A stretch of DNA of 64,000 nucleotides, from contig NC_020453.1 in NCBI RefSeq assembly GCF_000344805.1, forward strand, positions 1,488,001 to 1,552,000. Reading direction: 5' to 3'. Both the position numbers and the translations under genes were made by a program. The DNA is from Bradyrhizobium oligotrophicum S58. Lineage in GTDB: Bacteria > Pseudomonadota > Alphaproteobacteria > Rhizobiales > Xanthobacteraceae. The notes beneath the pieces were generated by a model. That model had not been told where the DNA came from and made no database searches. It worked only from the letters and a program-made list of their open reading frames with translations. Below are positions 26,508 to 36,573 of this stretch, in pieces (position 1 is the stretch's first letter; the number at the start of each line of letters is the position of its first letter).

Positions 26508-27379
26508 CGCGACAACCGCTTCATCATGAAATAGACCAGGGGGAGCACCAGCGGCATTGCGCAGACGATCGACGCCATCGCGAGACTGAGCTGATCGAGC
26601 CGGAGATAGCGGATGCCGAGCGTCGACAGCACATGGGTGAGATCGGCCGGCCCGCCGCCGGTCAAGAGATAGACGCTGTTGAAGTCGCCGAGCGTCCAGA
26701 TCATCGAGAGCAGCGTGCAGGTGATGTAGAGTGTCTGCATCGACGGCCAGGTGATGAAGCGGAACTTCTGCCACCAGGTGGCCCCGTCGACCTCGGCGGC
26801 CTCGAACAGGTCATGCGAAATCGCGAGTCGGCCGGTCATCAGGATCAGGGTCCAGAACGGCAGCGACTTCCAGATGTGCATGCCGATGGCCATCGACAGT
26901 GCGACCGTCGGGTTGTTCAGCCAGTTCGGGCCGTCTTCGCCGGTGAACTTGAAAATGAGCTGGTTGATCACGCCCCATTCGGGATTGAGCATGAAGCGCA
27001 CCGACAGGATGGTCGGGATCGACGGCACGGCCCAGGGCAGGATGAAGATGACGGACAGCCATTTGATCCAGCCGCGCTGCTGAATGAAGAAGCCGGACAG
27101 GAACAGCGCGATCAGCATCTTCAGATTGATGCCGACGAGAAGGAAGATCAGCGTGTTGACGGCGGCGCGCGCGAAGATCGGGTCGTTGTACAGCGCGACA
27201 TAGCTGGCCGGATCTCGCGCCAGCCACAGGCCGTAGCCGACGGGGTAGACGACGAAGGCGAGGAAGACGAGCAGGTAGGGCGCGAGCATGACGATGCCCC
27301 ACACCTGTGACGGTGTCAGCAGCACCGGGCGCGGCGCCTCCGCGAGCGCGGAATCGGAAGCTGAGAGCGTGATCGCCAT
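26504..27379 (-). CDS. sugar-type ABC permease (MalF/UgpA family)
   Basis: 291 residues. After a 25-residue polar N-terminus, six or seven helices; EAA loop FEAAEVDGATWWQKFRFITW is intact and the GDFNSVYLLTGGGP segment is typical of the MalF/UgpA partner. It overlaps the following permease (ATGA). Preceded by the binding protein after a 116-bp gap. Confidence 0.92.
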   Translation of the reverse strand: MAITLSASDSALAEAPRPVLLTPSQVWGIVMLAPYLLVFLAFVVYPVGYGLWLARDPASYVALYNDPIFARAAVNTLIFLLVGINLKMLIALFLSGFFIQQRGWIKWLSVIFILPWAVPSIPTILSVRFMLNPEWGVINQLIFKFTGEDGPNWLNNPTVALSMAIGMHIWKSLPFWTLILMTGRLAISHDLFEAAEVDGATWWQKFRFITWPSMQTLYITCTLLSMIWTLGDFNSVYLLTGGGPADLTHVLSTLGIRYLRLDQLSLAMASIVCAMPLVLPLVYFMMKRLSR

Positions 27380-27495
27380 GGTGGTTTCTTCCCGGGTCGT
27401 CTCTTCCCGCCGATAGCCAAACCGGCCGCATACGTTGCGGCCGGCACGTGTTGTCGTTGTCAGGAGCTCAGGCTAGTGCATCGCGATGCCAGTGA

Positions 27496-28878
27496 CTAGC
27501 CGGCAACCTCCTTCAGCCGCGCGATCAACTCGTCGACGGCCTTCTCGACCGGCACCTTCTCGCTGACCACGCGGTTCATGGCCTTCGCCCAGACGTTCTC
27601 ATTGTTGAGGATCGTGAACTTGTAGTTCTTGGTGAAGTCGAACGGCGTGGTGCCGCCCGTGAACTGGGTGTAGACGGCCTTGCGATGGCGGTCGGCCTGC
27701 CAGAACGGGCTCTTCTGGCCGGCGGTGGTCACCGGGAACCAGCGGCCCAGCGCGCCCTCGACGTAGGGACCGAGGTTCTCTTCCTGCATCAGGAACTTGA
27801 TGAACTCCTTGGCCTGCGCCTTGTGCGGCGCATTGGCAAAGATCAGGCCGGTCTTGACGTCGGAGCGATACTTGATCGGCGTGCCGTCCGGCTTGTTGGG
27901 GAAGGACGCGGTGATGATGTCCTCCTCATAGGCCTTCTTGCCGGCCGCGCGCTGTTCGGGGGTCAGCGCGGGGTTGGTGGAATCCTCGAACCACTTCGCC
28001 GCGATCGAGATCGTGAAGTTGTGCGTCATCACGATCGTCTTGTTGTGGAAGGCAACGTTGTTGTCCGGATCCTTCCAGGTCGTGGACGACGGCGGCGTGC
28101 AGCCCTTGATGTAGGTGTCGGTGTAGTCCTTCATCGCCTTGACGAGGCCGTCGCGCACCTTGGGATCGTCGACCAGCAGCTTGCCGTCGTCATCGACCAG
28201 CTTGACGTTGTAGGCGTCCATGAAGGTGTAGAACGACTGGAACGAATCGGTCGATTCCACGCCCATCGGCTGACCGACGCCATACATGCGCTGCCCGGTC
28301 GCCTTGCGGACCGCCGGCTGCACCTTGTCGCACCAGAACGTCCAGTAGTCCTCCCACTTGGTGGGGATGTCGCTCTGCTTGAAGCCGGCCTTGTCCAGCA
28401 GGTCGCCCCAGATCTGGACGTGCATGCTCTGCTGCTTCAGCGGGAAACCGTAATAGGCCTTCTTCTTGGTGACGTTGTTATAGAGATAGGCGGTCTCGAC
28501 CGTGTTCGGAGCGAACGCCGATTTCATCGGCTCGAGAATGTCGGTCAGATCCTCCAGCTTGCCTTCGAACGCCCACTTGCCCTGGGCCTGGACGTCGTAG
28601 GTGTCGGCATAGGCGACATCAGGCACGGTGCCGGAATCGAGCGCGGCGACCGTCTTCGGGATCATGTCCTGGATCGCGTATTGCGACAGCTCGACCTTGA
28701 TGCCGGTCTTGGCCTCGAATTTCTTGACGACGTTGAGCAGCGCATCGTCTTCGGACTTGTAGAAGCCCTTGCTCCACCAGATCGTGATGGTGTCCTGAGC
28801 GATGGCTGGTGCTGCAGCGCAAAAAAGCCCGGCGGCTGCGACTGCGATTGAAAGCGCACCCATTCCCCTGGATTTCAC
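27496..28878 (-). CDS. extracellular solute-binding protein, family 1
   Basis: 460 residues from GTG 28878, which has AGGGAGA in front; the frame continues upstream to 28926 but the signal peptide (residues 1 to about 27, ending AAAPAIAQ) begins at this GTG. The mature part starts DTITIWWSKGFYKSEDDALL, typical of carbohydrate binding proteins. First gene of the importer on this strand. No ATPase gene is present in this cluster, so a shared or distant ATPase is needed. Confidence 0.9.
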   Translation of the reverse strand: MKSRGMGALSIAVAAAGLFCAAAPAIAQDTITIWWSKGFYKSEDDALLNVVKKFEAKTGIKVELSQYAIQDMIPKTVAALDSGTVPDVAYADTYDVQAQGKWAFEGKLEDLTDILEPMKSAFAPNTVETAYLYNNVTKKKAYYGFPLKQQSMHVQIWGDLLDKAGFKQSDIPTKWEDYWTFWCDKVQPAVRKATGQRMYGVGQPMGVESTDSFQSFYTFMDAYNVKLVDDDGKLLVDDPKVRDGLVKAMKDYTDTYIKGCTPPSSTTWKDPDNNVAFHNKTIVMTHNFTISIAAKWFEDSTNPALTPEQRAAGKKAYEEDIITASFPNKPDGTPIKYRSDVKTGLIFANAPHKAQAKEFIKFLMQEENLGPYVEGALGRWFPVTTAGQKSPFWQADRHRKAVYTQFTGGTTPFDFTKNYKFTILNNENVWAKAMNRVVSEKVPVEKAVDELIARLKEVAG

Positions 28879-29009
28879 GTGTCTCTCCCTGATCCGCCGA
28901 TCTTGTTTGATCGGTTGACGGGACACTAGCCCACGGGATCGATGCGATCCAGAAGTAATATATCAGCCATAGGTCGTGACACCGGAGGCCAATGGACGCG
29001 ACCGTCGCA

Positions 29010-30971
29010 TCAGTTCTGTTTTGTGGGACTGCCTGCCGGAGCATCGGCCTGCGGCGGAGTGCTGTCCTGCTCGGCAGGGCGCAGCCCGCCGCCGGTGAAG
29101 CGTTCCAGCACCGAGCGCACGGCATCCCGCGTCTTGCGGTCCTTGACGGCGTCGAGCAACGGGGCCGCCGCCGGCGCGCGGCGGATCAGGCTTTCAGGAT
29201 CGGGGAAGATCAGCGGATCCTCCCACGGCCCCTGCACGACGAAGGGCAGCTCGAAGCCGTTGCTGCCATTGCCTACCGACAGCAGGCTTGCCACGCCCTT
29301 GAAATCGTATTCGCGGGTCGGCACCGACGCCGTTCCGGTCATCGTGATCCGCGCGGTCGGGCTTTCGACGCGGATGTCTTCCGCGGTGGCGATGCCCTCG
29401 GCAAACTTCACCGAGACCGTCAGCGCATCGTATGGCGTCGACCCGGAGCGGAAATTGCCGCCGCGCGACAGCGGGCTGCGTTCCAACCGCTTGAGCAATT
29501 GCTCGACATTGAAGCCGGAGATCGCGCCTTCACGGCCCTGCAGCGTGGCGCTGCCGTCGAGCGACTGAGCAAGCCCGAACGGGCTGGAGCCCGATGCGGT
29601 CAGCGAGACGTTGAGGTTGCCGCGTCCCGATAGTGACGACACGCCGAACATCTCGTTGGCGCAGGCCTGCAGGTCGACATCGGTGAATTGCAGCTCCGCC
29701 TTCACGTCGGCGACCGTGTCGGCGCGGGCGATGCCGAACGAGCCGCGCACCACGCCGCCATACATCTGCGCCTCGCCGACCGAGAGCGCGAGCACGCCGT
29801 TGCGCAGATTGGCGCCGAACGCCGTGCGCCCGAGCTTCGACGAGCCGACGGTGACCTTTGCGGCCGATAGTCGCATGTCGAGGTCGGTCGTCGACAAGGC
29901 CTTGAGGTCGAACAGCTGCCGATTCCAGTCGCGCGCGCCGTTGGCGAGCAGCCGGAACGTCGAGATATAGGGCGTGAAGTCGAGCGCATCGGCGGCGAGA
30001 GTGGCCTGCAGCGCCTGTCGGCCGTTATTGGCGTAAGTCATCACGCCTTCGGCCGTGTTGCCGTCGAGTTCGACATTGACGTTGGTGAGCGCGATCGAGG
30101 CGCCGACCACGTTGGCGCGGGCGCGCAGCGCAAAGCGGCCGAAACCATTGCCGCCGAGCGGCGCCTGTCCGGTCCAGCGCATCGCGTCGCGCAGCGACGG
30201 GCTGTCCACTGTCAGCGTGCCCTCCATCAACGCGCTGGTGCGGTTGGCGACGGTGCCGTCGAAGGCAACCTTCAGGGGCGGGCTGGCAAGGCGCATCTTG
30301 AGACCGGACCGGTCTCCCGACAGCGCGGCGAGGAAATCGCTGACGCTGATCGAGCCCTCGATGCGCTGGCCGCGCCAATCGAATTGCCCGGTCGCGGCGA
30401 AGGAGCGCGAGATCGACGGCCAGGCCAGCGACAGGTCGATGTCGTCGAGCCGCTCGGAGGCATGGTGGCTGCCATCCTCGTAGACCAGGATGCCATCCTG
30501 GATGCGGATCTCGGAGAACGACATCTGGCTGTCGGGACCCGGGCGCATCGTACGCGCGATGGTGTCGATGAAGGGAGTCCAGTTGCTGTTGCCGTCGGCC
30601 TCGCGGACCACGTTGATCTGCGGCCGCAGCATCATCACGTCGGCGATCTCGAACCGCTGCAACAGCAGCGGCAGCAGCTGCAGATTGGCGGTCAGCACGT
30701 CGACGCGCAAAGCGGGGTCTTCGGTGCCGCTGCCCTTCAGGCCGACGTCATGGAAGGAGACGTAGCTGCCGGGGAACAGGGAGACGTCGATATGTCCCTT
30801 GACGACGAGCTCGAGCCCGGTCACGGCGCGGATCTGGGCCTCGACCGCTTGGCGCAGGGCGTCGCGATTGACCAGCCAGGAGCTCGCCAACAGGCTCACG
30901 AACGCGATGCCGAGCAGCACCGCGATCGGTGTGCCGAGGCGCCTCATTCCTTGGGCCATGGTCACTGACAT
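29010..30971 (-). CDS. AsmA family protein
   Basis: 653 residues: an N-terminal anchor helix (about 10-30, AVLLGIAFVSLLASSWLV) and a large beta-rich periplasmic part. The early GLELVVKGHIDVSLFPGSYVSF pattern and the late LLKRLERSPLSRGG with LDG-type repeats are those of AsmA-like bridge proteins linked to outer-membrane lipid transport. Start codons at 30971 and a few residues later are possible. It is alone, with a 130-bp gap to the binding-protein gene upstream on the same strand being downstream of its stop. Confidence 0.85.
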   Translation of the reverse strand: MSVTMAQGMRRLGTPIAVLLGIAFVSLLASSWLVNRDALRQAVEAQIRAVTGLELVVKGHIDVSLFPGSYVSFHDVGLKGSGTEDPALRVDVLTANLQLLPLLLQRFEIADVMMLRPQINVVREADGNSNWTPFIDTIARTMRPGPDSQMSFSEIRIQDGILVYEDGSHHASERLDDIDLSLAWPSISRSFAATGQFDWRGQRIEGSISVSDFLAALSGDRSGLKMRLASPPLKVAFDGTVANRTSALMEGTLTVDSPSLRDAMRWTGQAPLGGNGFGRFALRARANVVGASIALTNVNVELDGNTAEGVMTYANNGRQALQATLAADALDFTPYISTFRLLANGARDWNRQLFDLKALSTTDLDMRLSAAKVTVGSSKLGRTAFGANLRNGVLALSVGEAQMYGGVVRGSFGIARADTVADVKAELQFTDVDLQACANEMFGVSSLSGRGNLNVSLTASGSSPFGLAQSLDGSATLQGREGAISGFNVEQLLKRLERSPLSRGGNFRSGSTPYDALTVSVKFAEGIATAEDIRVESPTARITMTGTASVPTREYDFKGVASLLSVGNGSNGFELPFVVQGPWEDPLIFPDPESLIRRAPAAAPLLDAVKDRKTRDAVRSVLERFTGGGLRPAEQDSTPPQADAPAGSPTKQN

Positions 30972-31269
30972 GTCCTGGGATCGTCGGATCGCTGGTTACT
31001 GGGGATGGGTAGGGCGCGCCGAAAACCCTTGCCAACATCAACAACTTGATGCGTTTTCTTGACGCTTTCAAGGCCGCGCCGCGGGTGTGGCCGGATTACG
31101 GCGGCGCATGCGGATTCCGCACCCCGGATCGTTTCGGGGCCGCAAGCCGGGCTGACAGCTAAAGCAGGATTTGCGCGTTGGGAAGGCGTCATTGACGCAT
31201 TGCGAAGATTTCGCCTAATAATCCGGTCGATATCCGCGCGGTCGTCGCTCTCCATCAGGTCATTCCCGT

Positions 31270-31998
31270 ATGAACAAGGTCTATCCGGACGCCAAATCCG
31301 CCCTTGCTGGCCTCCTCAAGGACGGCATGACCATCATGTCGGGTGGGTTTGGCCTTTGCGGCATCGCGGAAACCCTGTCCGACGCCATTCGCGAGTCGGG
31401 GGTGAAGAATCTCACCGTGATCTCCAACAATGCCGGCGTCGACGGTATTGGCCTGAGCCGGTTGCTCGAGACGCGGCAGATCAAGAAGATGATCTCGTCC
31501 TATGTCGGCGAGAATAAGCTGTTCGCCCAGCAATATCTGGCCGGCGAGCTGGAGCTGGAATTCTGCCCGCAGGGCACCTTGGCCGAGCGCATCCGCGCCG
31601 GCGGCGCCGGCATCCCGGCCTTCTTCACCAAGACCGGCGTCGGCACGCTGGTCGCCGAGGGCAAGGAGGTGCGCGAGTTCGACGGCGAGAAATATCTGAT
31701 GGAGCGCGGCCTGTTCGCGGACATCGCGATCGTGCACGCCTGGAAGGGCGACACCGCCGGCAACCTCGTCTACCGGAAGACCGCGCGCAACTTCAATCCG
31801 ATGATGGCCACGGCGGCCAAGGTCACGGTTGCGGAGGTCGAGCATCTGCTGCCGGCCGGCCAGATCGACCCCGACCACATCCACACGCCCGGCATCTTCG
31901 TGAAACGCATCATCCAGGTCGGCACCGCGCTCAAGCGCATCGAGCAGCGAACCGTCCGCAAACGTGAGCCCGCTGCTGCAGCCGGGGAGGAAGTCTGA
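31270..31998 (+). CDS. scoA: 3-oxoacid CoA-transferase subunit A
   Basis: 242 residues. [19 protein letters not shown] near the N-terminus, [15 protein letters not shown], and [15 protein letters not shown] are standard CoA-transferase alpha motifs. With subunit B it moves CoA from succinyl-CoA to acetoacetate (or a similar 3-oxoacid), allowing ketone body and PHB breakdown products to enter the TCA cycle. A phasin gene elsewhere in the window fits a PHB-storing lifestyle. The stop overlaps the next start (TGATG). Confidence 0.93.
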   Translation: MNKVYPDAKSALAGLLKDGMTIMSGGFGLCGIAETLSDAIRESGVKNLTVISNNAGVDGIGLSRLLETRQIKKMISSYVGENKLFAQQYLAGELELEFCPQGTLAERIRAGGAGIPAFFTKTGVGTLVAEGKEVREFDGEKYLMERGLFADIAIVHAWKGDTAGNLVYRKTARNFNPMMATAAKVTVAEVEHLLPAGQIDPDHIHTPGIFVKRIIQVGTALKRIEQRTVRKREPAAAAGEEV

Positions 31999-32648
31999 TG
32001 GCCTGGACGCGAGAGCAGATGGCGGCGCGCGCCGCCAAGGAGCTGCGGGACGGCTATTACGTCAATCTCGGCATCGGCATTCCGACGCTGGTCTCGAACT
32101 ACATTCCGCCGGGTGTCGACGTGGCGCTGCAGAGCGAGAACGGCATGCTCGGCATGGGTCCGTTCCCCTATGAAGGCGAAGAGGATCCCGACCTGATCAA
32201 TGCCGGCAAGCAGACCGTCACCGAGCTGCCGATCACCAGCTACTTCTCCTCGGCGGATTCGTTCGCGATGGTTCGCGGCGGCCACATCGACCTGTCGATC
32301 CTCGGCGCCATGCAGGTGGCGCAGAATGGCGACCTCGCCAACTGGATGATCCCGGGCAAGATGGTCAAGGGCATGGGCGGGGCGATGGACCTCGTCGCCG
32401 GCGTCAAGCGCGTGGTCGTCGTGATGGAGCACAGTGCCAAGGACGGCCCGAAGCTGCTGAAGTCCTGCAACCTGCCGCTGACGGGCGAGCGCGTGGTCGA
32501 CATGGTCGTGACCGATCTTGCGGTGTTCACGATCGACAAGCACGGCAATGACGGCATGGCCCTGATCGAGCTTGCCGACGGCGTGACGCTCGACGAGGTC
32601 AAGGCGAAGACCGAAGCCGAATTCCGGGTCGCGCTGAAGAACAGCTGA
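31998..32648 (+). CDS. scoB: 3-oxoacid CoA-transferase subunit B
   Basis: 216 residues with [16 protein letters not shown] and the catalytic-glutamate motif [12 protein letters not shown] (the Glu carries the covalent CoA thioester). [14 protein letters not shown] and the GAMDLV segment are also conserved. It begins inside the stop of subunit A and ends 8 bp from the convergent 572-residue protein. Confidence 0.94.
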   Translation: MAWTREQMAARAAKELRDGYYVNLGIGIPTLVSNYIPPGVDVALQSENGMLGMGPFPYEGEEDPDLINAGKQTVTELPITSYFSSADSFAMVRGGHIDLSILGAMQVAQNGDLANWMIPGKMVKGMGGAMDLVAGVKRVVVVMEHSAKDGPKLLKSCNLPLTGERVVDMVVTDLAVFTIDKHGNDGMALIELADGVTLDEVKAKTEAEFRVALKNS

Positions 32649-32655
32649 GGCGCAA

Positions 32656-34374
32656 CTACCAGCGCCGGCACAGGATCTCCGCGACCTTGACCGCCAGGCG
32701 GCACGCTTCATTGCGTGCCGGGTGCGCGGGAGCCTGCGGCGTGATCTCCGCCAGGCTCTGGATGACCAGACAGGGCACGCCGCGGCTGAGGCCGATCAGT
32801 CCCATCACATAGGCGGTGTCATCGGCGGCAAGGGCGCCGGGAAACGCCGTCGAAATCTCGGCGTCCATGCCGTCGCCATCGCGCGTCACCGTCATCCCTT
32901 CGAAGAACACTCCGATCTCGTCGAGCATGGTTGCCGCCGATTCATGCGCGAGGCGGTAGAGCTCGGGATCGGCAGGAATGATCATGCCCCCGTCATTCGG
33001 AAATGGCTCGGCAATGCTGAGCGCGTCCCGCATCTTGATCTGGATCCGGAACGGCGCCACCGAGGTCGCGATGACGAGATTGCCCGGCCCGGCGCCGACA
33101 TAGCGCGGTCCCTGCGAGGCTTGCGCAAGCGAGGGGCCGAGCGCGTGCGCCCGTCCCGGCATGATCAGCCATCGTGCGCCATGCTCCTCGATCGCAACCG
33201 CCGCGGCGCTCGCGACCTCGGTCATCGACCGCCCCAGGCAGATCACGGCATGGAAGCAGGAATGCCTGATGATCGCGCGCGCCGCGTTGCGCTGCTCGAT
33301 CAGCGTCCCCGGACCCATCGCCTGGATGAGGGCTTCGATGTCTTCGGGCGTCTCGACGAGGAAGCCGATCGTATGCGCTTTTGCGTGGAGGAAGCGCAGT
33401 GCATCGAGCATCGCGTTGATGCTGGCTTTTTCGCGATCATCGAGCTGCGCCCATAGCGCCTCGAGCACGTCCAGCGAGGCCTCGATGTTGGCGCCGATCA
33501 CGCCCTGGCCGAGCGGGCGGCCGGGCGTCTCGCCGCGATACAGCTCTTCCAATGCCTGCAGCACGGTTCGGCGGTCCTTGACCGCACAGGCCCCCTGCAG
33601 GACGCGTGCGAGAACCTGGGTGCGCTTGCTTGCATCGAGCGGCACCGCCAGCCAGGCAAAATCGGCGAGTTCGGCCGCCTGTTCGCTCGCAGCGCGCTGG
33701 AATTCGCCGACCACCTGGCCGTAGTGCCAGCTGAGCTGCCATGGCGTCACCTGCCGGCCGCGATATCTGCCACGCTCGATGCGTTCGAGGGCTTGCGCCT
33801 GTAATTCGTTGCGCAGATCGGGGTCGAAGCCCGATGCGCGCGTATCGAGCAGGTGATGGGCGCGCGTCGCGATCGCCGGACCGAACCATTCATGCTCGGG
33901 GTCGCCGGACGAAAGCCCGCTCGGCATGCGGATGTGAACGGTCCTGCGGAATTGGTCCAGCTCGCGTCTGGCCACCTGCGTCGCGGTGGCCGAGACCTTC
34001 TGCACTTCGCAGAACGCGTCGACGACGCTGGCCCAGTCCCAGAAATCGTCGCCGTAGAACGGAACGCGATATTGGCGGCTTGCGACGATCCGCACACAGA
34101 TCTCTTCGATGGCCGGCGCCACGCGGGTGAGAATGTCCTGGCGTGCCAGCGCTGGATCCGCGAGACATTGGTGGACGATGCGCGCGGCGTTCGCATTCAC
34201 CACGTGCCAGTCCTTGGCGGCGAATTTCGGCGCCGTCCGCAGATATTCCAGCGCGTCGACGAGGCAACGTCCGGCCAGCGCGCGTGGCGAATTGTCGTCG
34301 AACCAGCTGGTGTTGCCGATCCCGTATCCGTGCAGATCGGACGTGAAGAAGACCGGCGGATGTCGAGAAACCAC
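32656..34374 (-). CDS. two-domain protein with nucleoside-phosphorylase-like C-terminus
   Basis: 572 residues from GTG 34374 (CAGGAGGCGAG in front). Residues 1 to about 370 are mostly helical and match no family I know; early landmarks are FFTSDLHGYGIGNTSWFDD and FYGDDFWDWASVVDAF. From about 375 the pattern follows the purine/uridine phosphorylase-nucleosidase fold: ICLGRSMTEVASAAA, RWLIMPGRAHALG (about 402-414), GNLVIATS (about 431), then DDTAYVMGLIGLSRGVPCLV (about 518-537), where the usual MExxA glutamate appears as Asp. No signal peptide or membrane helix. Convergent with scoB; upstream of nirV's end. Function unknown; a nucleotide or nucleoside-cleaving enzyme with an N-terminal sensor is one possibility. 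Confidence 0.65.
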   Translation of the reverse strand: MVSRHPPVFFTSDLHGYGIGNTSWFDDNSPRALAGRCLVDALEYLRTAPKFAAKDWHVVNANAARIVHQCLADPALARQDILTRVAPAIEEICVRIVASRQYRVPFYGDDFWDWASVVDAFCEVQKVSATATQVARRELDQFRRTVHIRMPSGLSSGDPEHEWFGPAIATRAHHLLDTRASGFDPDLRNELQAQALERIERGRYRGRQVTPWQLSWHYGQVVGEFQRAASEQAAELADFAWLAVPLDASKRTQVLARVLQGACAVKDRRTVLQALEELYRGETPGRPLGQGVIGANIEASLDVLEALWAQLDDREKASINAMLDALRFLHAKAHTIGFLVETPEDIEALIQAMGPGTLIEQRNAARAIIRHSCFHAVICLGRSMTEVASAAAVAIEEHGARWLIMPGRAHALGPSLAQASQGPRYVGAGPGNLVIATSVAPFRIQIKMRDALSIAEPFPNDGGMIIPADPELYRLAHESAATMLDEIGVFFEGMTVTRDGDGMDAEISTAFPGALAADDTAYVMGLIGLSRGVPCLVIQSLAEITPQAPAHPARNEACRLAVKVAEILCRRW

Positions 34375-34544
34375 ACTCGCCTCCTGGTCCGCTCATCGCG
34401 TCTCTCAACAACGATTGTGTAACGTTTGTACCTCGATTGTCGCAACCAAAAGTTGATTTGGCGTGACTGTCATTTGTGCCAGTGTCAGCGCACCGTCACA
34501 CATGGCGTATTGGACGAGCAGGCTTGCGGTTGCGGGCTTCGTCG

Positions 34545-35426
34545 TCAGGCGCGCATGGCGTTGATCAACCGGCTGAGCCGCTGCGCCACACCTCGGCTCC
34601 ACGCCGGCTGTTCGCGGACTAGCCGGAAGCCCAGATTGGTCGGCGGCGTGCCCGCGGCGCAACCGCCGGCGCGAGCGTCGCGAATGAAATCGGTCACGTA
34701 GGCCCGGTGTGCGCCTTCGGCCAGGCGGACGCCGCAGTTGTTGACGGTCTTGATGACGCGACCGGCACTATCCTGCACCTTGCGCGTGAAGCAAGTCGAG
34801 GTCCACTCCCAGACATTGCCCGCCAGATCGGCTACGCCGTGTTCGTTGGTGCCGAAACCGCCGAAGCTTCGCGTCTTGGGATCGTCGGGCAGGGCGGCTT
34901 CCCGTTCGTAGCGGGCGATCCAGCGCCGCGACGGATCGGCGTCATCGACAGAGACGCCATCGTCCTTGAAGCGGCTTCCCGCCGCATGAGCCCACTCTGC
35001 GTCAGTCGGCAGGCGATAGCTATCCCCAGTCGTGTGCGAGAGCCATTCGGCGTAGGCCACGGCGTCGAGCCAGCTCACCTGCACGGCCGGACGATCGATG
35101 GCGACGGCAACATCGCGGTCGAGTGCGCGGCAGGCGCGGGCTTCGACGCAGGCCTGATAGTCGGCGGCGCTGACCTGGTTGGTCATGATCGTCAGCGGGC
35201 GATCGAAGCGGACCGTCATGGTCGGAGCCTCGGCCTGGCGGCCGTTGCGCAGATGATCGCCGGAATCGCGATAGCTGAGCATCCCCGGCGCGATCTCGCT
35301 CAGGGCCGGACCTACGATAGGAATGGCCGGGCTTTGCAGCCCTGTGATGATCGGCGTCATCGCCGCAGGGCCAGCCAGTCCGACGATGCAGGCAAAGGTG
35401 AGTTTGATCTTGAAAGCGAGAAGCAT
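34545..35426 (-). CDS. nirV: NirV, formylglycine-generating-enzyme-like protein
   Basis: 293 residues with an N-terminal signal-like helix (about 5-22). The SUMF1/FGE-type domain is clear: VSWLDAVAYAEWLSHTTGDSYRLPTDAEWAHAA, GVADLAGNVWEW and the end NLGFRLVR. A gene of this family directly after nirK is NirV, found with copper nitrite reductases in several alphaproteobacteria; its biochemical role is unknown, though maturation or export of NirK has been suggested. It starts 52 bp after nirK's stop on the same strand, so they form an operon. Confidence 0.85.
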   Translation of the reverse strand: MLLAFKIKLTFACIVGLAGPAAMTPIITGLQSPAIPIVGPALSEIAPGMLSYRDSGDHLRNGRQAEAPTMTVRFDRPLTIMTNQVSAADYQACVEARACRALDRDVAVAIDRPAVQVSWLDAVAYAEWLSHTTGDSYRLPTDAEWAHAAGSRFKDDGVSVDDADPSRRWIARYEREAALPDDPKTRSFGGFGTNEHGVADLAGNVWEWTSTCFTRKVQDSAGRVIKTVNNCGVRLAEGAHRAYVTDFIRDARAGGCAAGTPPTNLGFRLVREQPAWSRGVAQRLSRLINAMRA

Positions 35427-35478
35427 GGCAGCACGCTCGAAGAGAGCGGGGGCCGGACAGGCCGGCCCCCTGAGCCGA

Positions 35479-36573
35479 TCAGTTGGTCGAGCCGGTCGGA
35501 ATGTCCGCCGGGGCCTTCACCTGCGTCATCAGGTCGTCGTTCCATTTGCCTTCGACCTTGAAATGCGCGGTTGCGCCGAGATTGGCCGCCTCGATCAGGT
35601 TATGAGTGACGTAGGCGTAGATGCCGGGCTGCAGGAATTTGTAGAGCGCGGCACCGGCCGAGCCACCACGGATGAACCAGGTCTCGAGCCCGGTTTCAGG
35701 CGCGTTGGAGAACTTGCCGGTCTCCCACACATAGTCGCCGTGGCCGCCGATCAGATGCGGACGGCTGTCGCGGTTGGCCTGCGAATGCACGATCAGGACG
35801 TTCTCGCCGACATTGGCGGTGAGCGCATTCTTGCCGGTGAGCGCGCCGGCCTTGCCATTGAACACCACATGGGTCGGCGTGAGCTTGCGCATGACCTCCT
35901 CGGTGTCGCTATAGGCCTCGCCGGGCGAATCATAGGACTTGAAGTTGCCCTTCTCGTCGCGCGGAACGTAGAGGTCCTGCTCGCCGATGTAGTAGACGCG
36001 GTCGTAGCGCAGCGCATGGCCGTGACCGTCATTGAGACCGTCGCGCGGCAGCACCATCACGGCGCCGTTCATGCCGGAGACGACGTGCCAGGGGATCATC
36101 GGACCACCCGGGGCGCAGTGATAGACGAACACGCCGGTTCGCGTTGCCTTCCAGCGCAGCACGACCTGCTCACCCGGATTGACCAGGGTCAGCGCAGCGC
36201 CCCCGAGCGCGCCGGTCGCAGAATGGAAATCGATGTTGTGCGGCATCGTGTTGGTCGCCGGATTGACCAGCGTCACCTCGACATAGTCGCCTTCGTGGAC
36301 CACCATCAGCGGGCCCGGCATCGAGCCGTTGAAGGTCATGGCCTGGAAGGTGGTGCCCTTCTCGTCGATCACCATCTTCTTCTCCTGGACCACGAGCTTG
36401 AACTCCATGATCTTCGGACCCTGCTTGGTGGCCTGCTCATGCGCATGCACGAACGGTGGGGCGACCAGATCGACCGTCTGGCGCGGCAGCTTGAGGTCCT
36501 CGGCAACAGCGGGAGCCGCAAGCATCATCGCGGCGATGGCTGCACTGAGCAGGGCGGTGCGGCGGGTCAACAT
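35479..36573 (-). CDS. nirK: copper-containing nitrite reductase (NO-forming)
   Basis: Periplasmic trimeric enzyme that reduces nitrite to nitric oxide. 364 residues from ATG 36573 (AGGAGCGATCC in front). Signal peptide to about residue 24 (AVA-ED). Copper ligands are visible: H112, C153, H163 and M168 for the type 1 site and H117, H152 plus the later THNLIEA His for type 2; the catalytic Asp is D115. First gene of nirK-nirV. A TTG-N8-CAA box 75 bp upstream of the start suggests control by NnrR or FixK under low oxygen with NO. Confidence 0.97.
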   Translation of the reverse strand: MLTRRTALLSAAIAAMMLAAPAVAEDLKLPRQTVDLVAPPFVHAHEQATKQGPKIMEFKLVVQEKKMVIDEKGTTFQAMTFNGSMPGPLMVVHEGDYVEVTLVNPATNTMPHNIDFHSATGALGGAALTLVNPGEQVVLRWKATRTGVFVYHCAPGGPMIPWHVVSGMNGAVMVLPRDGLNDGHGHALRYDRVYYIGEQDLYVPRDEKGNFKSYDSPGEAYSDTEEVMRKLTPTHVVFNGKAGALTGKNALTANVGENVLIVHSQANRDSRPHLIGGHGDYVWETGKFSNAPETGLETWFIRGGSAGAALYKFLQPGIYAYVTHNLIEAANLGATAHFKVEGKWNDDLMTQVKAPADIPTGSTN

